A DNA stretch of 64,000 nucleotides from Saccharina japonica (Eukaryota; Sar; Phaeophyceae; Laminariales; Laminariaceae). Where the stretch lies: NCBI GenBank assembly GCA_008828725.1, contig MEHQ01003624.1, positions 1-64,000 on the forward strand, in the 5' to 3' direction. Position 1 is the first letter of the stretch. Every line of letters begins with the position of its first letter. The position numbers and the translations under genes were made by a program. Positions 55,401 to 64,000 of the stretch are shown here, in pieces. The notes below the pieces were generated by a model that worked only from the letters and a program-made list of their open reading frames with translations, made no database searches and had not been told where the DNA came from.

Positions 55401-58400
55401 TGTTCATCGGTTCGTTCGTACATTGTTTCTAATAAGTCGGGTTTATTTGGCGAGGTGAAAAAGCTTCGCATGTCAGGAACCTCTGAGGAAGCAATTCCAG
55501 TAGGCACCCACCCCTTCCGCTTACCTTGGCATGACTCTGACATGTATTTCTGCATCCGCTGCACACGCCCTCTTTTGTTTCTGCAAAGGACTACATCGTG
55601 CCCAAATCCTGCAAGACCGGGGTATTTGGCCCTCGTGCAAGCATGGCACTCCCGAAGCGGGCTGAGAATCACGAAAAGGCATGGCGTTGGGATGGATGTT
55701 TCAGACGGTACCGCTTGATGCACCACAGCCTCCACCCCCGTCTTCCTCCCTTCCTCCCAGCGTCTTAAGGACCGGTGTGGCGTGGCCCCGCTACTACTGC
55801 TGCGGTTGTGACTTAGAATTCCACCATTCACTCCGATGGTTGCACTCGGATACTAAATTGATGCAGAGCCGATCAGACTGGGGAGACGTTGTACCGTTTT
55901 CTGTGAAATATTGGAGTGCAGGTGGAGGTATGGATTGATGGTGTAGATCCCACCTGCTCCCGGTGTTAGTATGAAATAGCTCTTTGACTTTCTCGCGGGG
56001 TGACTCCCCCCCTGACCTGCCGAACGTAAGGCTGTACCGCTCTTAGGGTTAGGGTTCCGTCGAATCCGCGCTCTTGATGACACCCCTCCGAAACGCTCAA
56101 CCCCCTGCATTTACGCACCTAGGCAGCGACATCCGCTACGCTTGTATCTAGCTGGCAGGATGTATATGTTCGTGCCTCTTTAACGGCGTTCGTTTGCGTG
56201 CGCTCTTTGCTCCTGCTCGACGGCCCAGGTGTTCATCATAGCACAGCACTGGGGGGACGCCTACTTCCATTTTTTGGTGGAGTGCCTGCCGCGGATCACC
56301 CTCATGCTCGACGTCCTCCTAGAACACCCCGAAATCAAGGTGCCGCACAAGTTTTTGTGGAGAATTGTGGAGGCGTATTATATGCTGTGTAATGGGATAC
56401 ATTCGAGGCTTTGGTTTGTCTTGCAATAAATTTCCCCTTTTTTTTCTTGGAATGTGTCGTGTGCGGGAGTGATCGACTTCGAAGCTCATGCTGCACATCG
56501 AAGGATCACAAACACGTAACAATGATAACAATGGTAATTGTTCTCTCTAACACTACTCCCAATCTGCAAGGGGTGGAAGCGAGTTGGGCGTGTCTGCACC
56601 ATGCTCCCATTGTCTCCCGGCTGCAAGCCGCAGGTTATTTCTTCGTTAGAGCCACGGCATGCTCTACCTATAGCTCCAAAGAAATAACACCCAAATCTCC
56701 ACCGTCTACAAGCAGTTGCTTTCTTTATTATCAGTGTACACCTATACACCATGTAACAAAGTCATACTATTAATAGGAGGAGTAAATCTAGGAAACGCAC
56801 AAACGGCCTGCCACACAACTTTTAAAACTGCGAATCAACTCGTACTAATATGGGCGTAAATATAAGGGCTGCTTATCCATTAAAATGGACATCAGGCGGT
56901 CCCTATAATTACGCCCAGAGTGGTACAGTACATCGTGACTCGAATGCCCGAACACCATCCTATGCATAGAATGTACTGTAGAACAAACGCACTACGCAAC
57001 TTGCAAAGTTGAGTATCAACCACCTTCATCGGTCGAACTGACAGCTGACGCGTTTGTAATTATCGTGAATTGTATAAAATTCTACTGAAAATTGATTGTT
57101 TCACCCGCCCTTCGCCGCTCCCAACCTGTCCGTCGCTGCTTGCTGCCGGACTAAACGTTGTGCCAAACGCCTGAAGATAGCGGTGCACAAACCCTCGCTC
57201 ATACTGAAAGACCGGGAAAAGGTAATGCTCCAGTTCATGGAGCTGTTGGGGATACACGAGGAACGCGTCATCTTCGTCGGACCAAAGGTGCACATCCAGT
57301 TAGTTGGCCCTCTAGTAACTGCTGTATAATAATAGTATAGTAATATAATAGTATATTACATAGCATAGTAGTATTATAGTAGTATAGTATATTATTAGTA
57401 ATATATTAGTATTTAGTAGTATAGTATTATAGTAGTATGATAGTATGATAAAGATATGCGTGCCACGATAGGGGTACAGTAGCACATGTTTGGCCAGTAT
57501 ACATCGGACTGACTATTACTGACTAGTGACTACGACTGACTGTTACTGACTGTTACTGACTGTTACTGACTATTACTGGCTATAAATGACTATAAATGAC
57601 TACTACTGACTACTACTGGCTATTACTGGCTATTGCTGACCACTGCTGACTGTAACTGACTACTGCTGACTACAACTGACTACTGCTGACTATTACTGAC
57701 TACTATTGGCTATTACTGACTATTACTTGCTATTACTGACTAGTATTACTAACTACTGTAGTATTGTCTATAAGTGATTATTACTAACTAGTACTGACTA
57801 GTACTGACTAGTACTGACTATTACTGATTATTACTGACTATTACTGACTTACTGGCTAATACTGACTATTACTGACTATTAATGAGGAAATGCCCTATAA
57901 AGCATGCCTTTTCGTTGGAACCCAGTTATTAATTGTATATAATACTGTATCCAGGTAGTTTTTTTTATACAGTAGTATCTGTGATAAAGCCTGCTATAGG
58001 TCACTGGATTATTCACTTTATCTCTAAATCAGTTTTTGAGTGAGGCAAACTAATAGCAATTTCGCGACCGGGTCTCATTCTCGAGAAAAACGTGTTTACC
58101 GCCTTGATGCTTGCGGACCTTGATCTCTGTTGTGCGCTGTTTTAGCAAGCCACGACTTCGAAAGGGGGTAGGAGAGAGGGGGGTATAATCACACATACCC
58201 TCTAGGGGCGGCAAAGTAGAGCAAACATGTACTGTCGTACACCTACCTAGCTAGCAGCTACGATAGCCTGCATTCCTCGACACACCACCCATGGCAAAGC
58301 AGAGCAAACATTACACTATGATCGTACACCTACTGTAGCTTTATTACACTAGCAGTTACGATGGCGTGTCTTCCTGAACCACTCCTTCCACCGTCCTCTT

Positions 58401-61400
58401 GACTTTGCTTTTCCTCGATGTTTTCCCCTTCGGTCTGCGCCCCAGATCCACGCCGATATCGCCATCCTCCCCGAGTCAACTGCCTGCGGACAGCCAAACA
58501 CGGCGATGGTCAGCATGTTGAGAACCGCGCTGTTGCAGGTAACAACATGCAAGAGTTTAGAGGGTATGTACAGTAGCACCGCGATAATTACGAATGGCCG
58601 CCGAGAGGCGCGCCAACCAAGATTCAATCATCTCGAATCTTTCGCACGAAAAAATAACGCCGCGTTGTTGCTCACAGTCCCCATTGATCCTGGAATAATG
58701 CTGGCTGTCAATGCGCCTGCTATATATTATATGTGTTCGACATACGTTTCGGACCGTGAACAAGGTGGTAGTGATAGGTTAGAGCGTACCCTTGTCCGTC
58801 CTCGCACGGGTTTCCATATAGTCGCCAGCTAATACTGTGTTAGTGCAACCCGTCTAAAAGTGTTTCCTCCTTCTGTGTTAGCACCGGCGCGCTGGTTTAT
58901 GTTTCCTGCAGCCAGTGAAAATATCGTCGAGCCTTGGCCAACATGGTGTACATCTGTTTAAACTACTGCTATTTGTGGCAAGGTTGAGGTTGGCCACGTA
59001 CTTTTAACGTTGTTGTGCTGAGGTTTACCAGAATAATGGTTGGCGTATTCTTGGCGTGTTTGCTAAGTTTTTTTGTGCGCGCTACACTGTGTTGTCGTAG
59101 ATTAGCATCGTGCCGAAATTCCCCCGAATGTTTGGCGTGTTTTGCTAAGTTTGTTCGTGAATGCTGCTACACCACCACCGTGTGGCAGTAGGTTATCAGT
59201 CTCCCGGCAAACAAGCGTCGACAATGTGCATGCTACGTCCAGCCAACCAATGTATCATTCCTCCTTGAGGAGGCTTGTATCCTGTTACACATATGCACGA
59301 AAGATGATGTTTCTGCTGTGCTCTGGCGTGCTCTGGCGTGGGTTTCACGATCTGCAGGGCATTTACCCGCATACGGGAGGGATCCCTCCGCCGGTTCCCA
59401 GGCCCGTCATACTGCTCATCGTGCGCGATTCTAAAAGGATGCTCAGCAACAACGACGAGGTACGTAGGCCGGTCGTTGTTACGAACAAACACCAACTACT
59501 GTAAACGTGTTTTATATTTCGCGGAGAGCGTGATTGCCTTTTAAAACGTGGGGTCCTGCTGGAAGGTCGATTACCGTGTTTGCGTTTTTCGGAGAGAGCC
59601 TCGAGCATTTTTGCGCGTTTTGCCGTGTGGCGAACAGCATCTGCAAGCTGACTGCCTCGTGCCTTGCCCCGAAGGGTCGGCTTCGATCGCCAACTCTCTT
59701 CTCCGTGTTGTCGTTCATTTTTCTTGTTAAGGTGACGCGTGCTGCGATAGAGGTACGCCATTTTTTTTCTGAGGGTGTTATGGTCACTTGAGGAGCTCGA
59801 TACTTCACCCAAAAACTGTTCTAGGAGGAAAATCAAGGTGCTACCCGGTGAAAATGCCCATGGCCTCTCGGTGTCAAAGGGAAAATATGGCACCGCAAGA
59901 AAAAAAAACGGGGATTTTGGGGTTAAGGAACCCCGTAATTCAGAAAACGTTTGAGTTAAAAAGTGCTACCTCTATCGCAGCACGCGCGGGATTAAAAAAC
60001 CGTGTCGCTGTAAGGATCTCGGCCTGTTGGCCCCGGGTACGATCGTCGTCCCTCCACCACGACGGGAACAAAGTAAACGAACAACATACTCATAACTCGT
60101 GGAGAAGAAAGAATGCCCGGCCACCGGCCACACGCCTGATTGTCCATGGTGCCGTTATCCTCTAGGCATTGCCCTGTGCAAGGGATGTATGCCTTGCTGT
60201 ACATATCGTGACAGGAGCAGCCGAGGCGGCAACGGCAAAACGTAGACGGGGAGTCAAGAGTGATACTCATGTTTCGGCGAAAATTGTGCATGGTTTCGTT
60301 GTGTTCGAAAGGCCGCGCGGTGTTCACCGCCGCTACCCGAGGGATGTCTGAGTGATCGCACGGCATGAACAATTATCCAATGCGCCAGAGGAATAGAACA
60401 TACGAGGGGGGAACGACCGCCCCCTCCTCCATATACGAACGATCGTACCATCTGCGCGAAGGTCTAAGATATAGACACTGTAGTATGCAAGGCGTTGGTC
60501 GGTGGTCAAGTCAAGCGACAACGCAGTAGCTTGCTCACAAGAGTTCGAACTTACATGTTATCAAATCGGCGGCCCTCCTGTGCTCATGTGCTTGCGCAAT
60601 CCCCTCCAAAAACTGTTGGATGCTGTCTATTGTCTGTTGTTCCGAAGGTTCGAGAGGCACTCGAACTTACTTTTCCGAGCTACGACGTTGTGGAGTTCTT
60701 GGGGGAAGGGCCGATCCTGGAGCAGCTGCAGCAATTTTCCACTACATCTATGATCGTGGCTCCTCACGGGGCCGGCCTGGCCAACATGATGGTGTCCCCG
60801 CTACACACACCCGTGCTGGAGATAGGACCCCCAGGATGTGCCATATGTTACATACACCTTGCCATAAAGGTACAGTAGTACTCGTGTACAGTTTTCTGTC
60901 GCTAGGGAATTACGGTAGGGGTACAGCAGTAGTAGTGCCTTTATATTGATGCATGCTGCGGTAGAGGTGCTGGCACCATGTTACACACGCTACAGAAAAT
61001 TATGAGTGCTCCTCGCTTGAGGGGCTCTATACTAGTCAGTAATATATACTAATAGTCAGTAATATATACTAATAGTCAGTAATATATACTAATAGTCAGT
61101 AATATATACTAATAGTCAGTAATATACACTATTACGGGGTGGGCTAATGTAGTAAATAGGACCTGCAGTACACACAAAAACCTATATACTTGCCTATTTT
61201 TACGAACAATATTTGGTCCTGTTAACTTTGATCCCCCGTAGTATTAATAATAGTCAATAATTATACAATAGTCAATAATGTATACAAATAGTCAGTATTA
61301 TATACTAATAGTCAGTAATATATACTAATAGTCAGCAATATATACTAATAGTCAGTAACATATACTAATAGTCAGTATTATATACTAATAGTCAATAATA

Positions 61401-62772
61401 TATACTAATAGTAAGTCAAAAACTGATTTTTGGAGGAAGCCAAAAGTGCTACCCGATAAAACAACCCTATGGCCGAAGTATATAGCAAAACATAGTGTTC
61501 AGCACAAAAATGGAATTCCGAAGATTTGGGGTTAAGGTAAGGCGCCCCGTTCTTCCGAGAACGTTTCAGCCAAAAAACGGCATACCTTTACCTCTATCGT
61601 ATACGGCACGCGTCACTTGAGTATCTTGATTGCAGCACAGGAGCACTCTACAGTATCTCACCAAACCTGACGGAATGTTCAATCAAGAGGATGACGATCC
61701 CACGGCCTGGATAAAAAAACAAAACGGTATTGTAAACAATACTTAGAGGAGTGGCCTCCCAATGATATTGAAAACTGTACGGTAGTGTTGTCAGTTAAGC
61801 AGACCCGTATGTCAGAATCGAGTGTTTCACCAAAACAAGCGCTACTTCTCTCGTATTAGGGGGGTCTCGCGCAGCAGGATATTTTTGTAACTGTCGCCGA
61901 CGTGTACTGTGTGTTAGTGGAACGATGTTTTTGTCTCTGATTGGTCGCGCAAAAGCCTTGCCGATCCTCATTCCTAGATATGGGTTACCGTAGGCATAAG
62001 GGGCACAGCAGCCGCCTCAGGTAACTCACAAGGGGGGTCCTTATGTGTTTGGCACCATCAAAATTATAACTCCGCACTCGCTGGTAAAACTCGCGGTACC
62101 GTATCGGCGAAAGCAGCGAGCGACGCATTCTGTCAGTGAACGAAAACACGTTTATTTAGCGTGTATTGTTGAATCGGAGGTTTTGGTTGCTTGATCTGTG
62201 TGTCTACAAAACGATCGACTCTACTTTGTCTCTCAAGCCGTTAGTTCCTGCATGCCCCCCTTCGCTGGGTCGGTGGAAATTTGGTACGATCGACGACAAC
62301 GGCGACCGCGAACGTGTTGACCATCCCCCACTCCAACCAACCAACCAACCAAATAACCAACCAACTAACCAACCAACCAACCAACCACCTACCCAACTAA
62401 CCAACCAACTAACCAGCCAAATAACTAACCAACCAACCAACTACCTAACTAACCAGCCAACTAACTAACCAACTAACTAACCAACCAACCAACCAACCAA
62501 CCAACTAACTAACTAACCAGCCAACTAACTAACCAACCAACCAACCAAACAACTAACACACCGCCCAACCAATCAACCAACCAACCAACTAACCAACCAA
62601 CCAACCAACCAACCAAACAACCAAACAACTGACTAACAAAGCCAAATGCACCTCCAACCACCCGCAGCTGCAGCACATCTACGGCAGGCACCTTGCGGGC
62701 AACGATTGGGGCGGGCAGTGCGACAGTGCGTTCGAGCCGAATGTGGACGAAGTGGTAAAACTAGCGAGGTGA
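52413..62772 (+). CDS. GT61 family glycosyltransferase (EOGT / beta-1,2-xylosyltransferase-like)
   Basis: Modelled exons: 52413-52489, 53589-53773, 54158-54253, 54783-54918, 56229-56339, 57177-57287, 58446-58538, 59358-59459, 60648-60869 and 62668 or 62674 to 62772 (TGA). Phases agree at every join, including two phase-2 joins (53773/54158 and 54253/54783). Key GT61 features: [20 protein letters not shown] (conserved H..N.fH.l.E segment), [43 protein letters not shown] (R...R.i.N motif), [20 protein letters not shown] (HGAGL.N, the family hallmark) and a C-terminal [20 protein letters not shown]. The core is about 410 residues, near the usual family length once an anchor is added. Members are Golgi or ER enzymes adding GlcNAc, xylose or arabinose; the sugar cannot be assigned. 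The TGA at 62770 overlaps a good donor (GAG/GTGAGA at 62769), so a further exon is possible. Confidence 0.85.
52795..53085. repeat. GATA/GGTA tetranucleotide microsatellite in GT61 intron 1
   Basis: About 290 bp of GATA, GGTA and AGGT tetranucleotides in a row, with GATAGATAGATA at both ends and GGTAGGTAGGTA in the middle. Tyr/Leu/Pro/Thr-repeat frames on the minus strand are artefacts. Confidence 0.97.
56975..57065 (+). repeat. Dispersed repeat C, copy 3, in a GT61 intron
   Basis: AACAAACGCACTACGCAACT, GCAAAGTTGAGTATCAACCA and CATCGGTCGAACTGACAGCT + GACGCGTTTGTAATTAT. It lies in the intron 56340-57176 about 110 bp upstream of the acceptor. Confidence 0.65.
57330..57455. repeat. TAGTAT/TAATA-rich simple repeat
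   Basis: An AT-rich run of ATAGTAGTATAGTA-like words in the GT61 intron 57288-58445. Confidence 0.85.
57500..57890. repeat. 10-bp minisatellite (TGACTATTAC), ~38 units
   Basis: TGACTATTAC and variants (TGACTACTAC, TGGCTATTAC, TGACTAGTAC) repeat for about 390 bp. It lies in the same intron as the preceding AT-rich run. Confidence 0.92.
59735..59987 (-). mobile_element. Family-A element in a GT61 intron, reverse orientation
   Basis: ACGCGTGCTGCGATAGAGGT at the left, CTACCTCTATCGCAGCACGC + GC at the right, about 253 bp. Contains TTTTTTTTCTGAGGGTGTTA, TGGTCACTTGAGGAGCTCGA, CCGGTGAAAATGCCCATGGC, GGGGTTAAGGAACCCCG and AATTCAGAAAACGTTTGAGT. A complete copy within intron 59460-60647. Confidence 0.85.
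61035..61412. repeat. 18-bp tandem array (TATACTAATAGTCAGTAA)
   Basis: About five perfect or near-perfect units on the left and about nine on the right are separated by a family-B element. The array has probably expanded from an AGTATAGA-type word inside the host family-A element. Confidence 0.92.
61130..61241. mobile_element. Family-B element nested in the 18-bp array
   Basis: TATTACGGGGTGGGCTAATG at the left is opposed by CTTTGATCCCCCGTAGTATT at the right. The inside has AGTAAATAGGACCTGCAGTA and ACAATATTTGGTCCTGTT. It splits the tandem array, so it inserted after the array began to form. Confidence 0.75.
62333..62640. repeat. CCAA/CTAA tetranucleotide microsatellite
   Basis: About 300 bp of AACC and AACT units. 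It lies immediately before the last recognised GT61 exon. Asn/Gln/Pro/Thr and Val/Gly/Trp frames across it are artefacts. Confidence 0.97.
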
Positions 62773-64000
62773 GAGACCACAGAGAGTGCCAGTCGTCGAG
62801 AGACCGCGTATCAGGCGGTTCGAGGATGCACTGGGGACCAGGTGTACCGTACAGTACGTACATCAGTGTGGTGTAATGCAGTCCAGTGCAATAGGGTATG
62901 GTGCAAGTGCAGTAAAAGTGCAGCACAGACAGTACGGTATACCTTTACCCAGGAGAGCCAAGAAGAGCAACGGGCGGGGTGCTTCTGGGAGGAGGTTGAC
63001 CTCAAGGCATGCGTGCACTGTCGGAGTGGGCAGCACAAAGCGGTATACTGTAGCCCTACCCAGGAGGGATAAGAAAGGCAACCGGTGGGATACGTCCGGG
63101 TCGGCCAACCATAAGGCATGCATGCACTGTCAGGGTTGAGGGGTGTCGACCAAAAACGCGGTTGTCCCTCGCCCAGGCCGGGAGGGGCGTTTTGCTTCGT
63201 GCGGGGAGAGAGGGAGTGGGCCTTGGAGAGTAGCGAAGCGGCGGCACGGGATGAAAAGGAGGTCAGAGAGTCCCGAGCTGCACACTCCGAAGTCTGGCTG
63301 CCTCTGCTTGAGCTCCGTCCCTCGTGACTACGGCTGTGGTGTAGGCTAGATAGAGCACGAGAGGGCGATCTTGCAGGAAGATCACATTTGTTTGGCAGCA
63401 ATGACTGTGCCAGAAAAAAATGCAGTGTTTCTCCTCTAATCTGGGGCGAGCCCTCTAGAATCTAGCGTAGTCTAGGTTTTGAGAGCCTGATCGCAGAGCG
63501 TTTAGCTCTATGTCTCAACTCGTACACAACCATACCTATAACAGTTTGCCACACCGTCAGTTTCATAGCGTATTGAATCAGAAACGAAACAACCAATGGA
63601 ATAACTCATCAGTCAATAATTAATCGATCGTTGAAATAACCAGTCAACCAATCAGTCAAGGGGGGGGTTGGATTGCGATCGACGACAAGCGGTTTGACTC
63701 GGCGCGTGTTCAGCTATAACTGTAGCTGTCAAAGCCGATAGCCCGGAGATTTTGGCGAGTAGAGTAACCATCGAGGCACAGCGTACGTGACAACCCCAAA
63801 CAGCGAAAACGACTGGAGAAGGGGGTACGCATTTCGGTGTGCTTCATGCCTAAGGTTGGAGATCCGTACGTGAGATGTTTGCTCTTAACGCGCTCTGAGC
63901 TGATCCCCTTTGTCCAAACAATGTATCTTCAAGAGAAGGGGGGCGCATTCTGCGATTGGCTTTCTGCGGTTGTTTTCGTTAGCATGCAACAAGCAGGAGA
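62773..64000. other. Stretch without a gene; one diverged ~105-bp duplication
   Basis: CAGCACAGACAGTACGGTAT near 62921 and CAGCACAAAGCGGTATACTG near 63030 begin two diverged copies. Each continues CCTACCCAGGAG, AAGAAAGGCAAC or AAGAAGAGCAAC, GGCATGCGTGCACTGTC or GGCATGCATGCACTGTC. No exon or known element is recognised after the GT61 stop. Confidence 0.5.

Larger units (their letters stand above)
60949..61613 (-). mobile_element. Family-A element enlarged by an internal 18-bp array and a family-B insertion
   Basis: Left end ATGCATGCTGCGGTAGAGGT, right end ACCTCTATCGTATACGGCAC + GCGT. Expected family-A words flank the middle (GCTCCTCGCTTGAGGGGCTC on the left; AAACTGATTTTTGGAGGAAG, GGGTTAAGGTAAGGCGCCCC and GAACGTTTCAGCCAAAAAAC on the right). 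The centre has grown to about 370 bp of TATACTAATAGTCAGTAA units plus the family-B copy at 61130-61241. Confidence 0.8.

Noticed and set aside
61636..61746. 37-codon block ([13 protein letters not shown]...) as the last GT61 exon
   Set aside because: It joins in phase after 60869, but the block at 62668-62772 matches the expected GT61 C-terminal pattern far better; both cannot be the terminal exon.
62166..62468. Asn/Gln/Pro/Thr-repeat protein
   Set aside because: Translation of the CCAA microsatellite.

Overview
The window is nuclear DNA of an intron-rich eukaryote. Coding potential is scattered in short blocks bounded by GT/AG splice signals in matching phases, no operon-like layout or ribosome-binding sites are seen, and most of the 64 kb is repeats. 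Two multi-exon host genes are clear: a GT23 (alpha-1,6-fucosyltransferase-like) gene and a GT61 glycosyltransferase gene. Many exons of about 30-100 codons, introns of several hundred bases, algal/stramenopile-like mobile genes and short TTAGGG tracts fit a brown-alga-like stramenopile. That assignment is inference; nothing in the window names the species.

Layout. 1-5.2 kb: AAGCTTCC-rich degenerate repeats, a small terminal-inverted-repeat element (family A), a duplicated TATA-containing segment, and the first block of a dispersed satellite that has bred a 66-bp tandem repeat. 5.2-6.1 kb: start of a broken hAT transposase. 6.2-14.0 kb: the most unusual locus. It holds the parts of a large gene in which a DEDDy 3'-5' exonuclease domain sits inside an RNase-H-fold, DDE-transposase-like core. 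A 1.26-kb inverted repeat (about 6733-7988 and 9928-11188) splits the locus and leaves one exon in reverse orientation. Single N positions at 6185, 9129 and 14014 mark possible assembly joins. 14-25 kb: satellite block, small palindromic elements, a possible minus-strand gene (18.9-20.6 kb), unassigned open frames, and a decayed non-LTR reverse transcriptase on the minus strand (22.4-23.4 kb).

25.4-30.2 kb: GT23 gene on the plus strand; four of its six modelled introns carry a family-A or family-B element. 30.2-46 kb: two large satellite blocks (214-bp and 176-bp monomers), a duplicated 205-bp unit, a fold-back element family and further family-A/B copies. 46.7-48.4 kb: 12-bp GC-rich minisatellites in opposite orientations around a 44-bp minisatellite. 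49.8-62.8 kb: GT61 gene on the plus strand, whose introns hold simple repeats and more family-A/B copies. 62.8-64 kb: no gene seen.

The two glycosyltransferases would act in the secretory pathway on glycoproteins or extracellular polysaccharides. Sharing a strand and lying about 20 kb apart does not by itself show a joint function. All other recognisable coding material belongs to mobile or formerly mobile elements.
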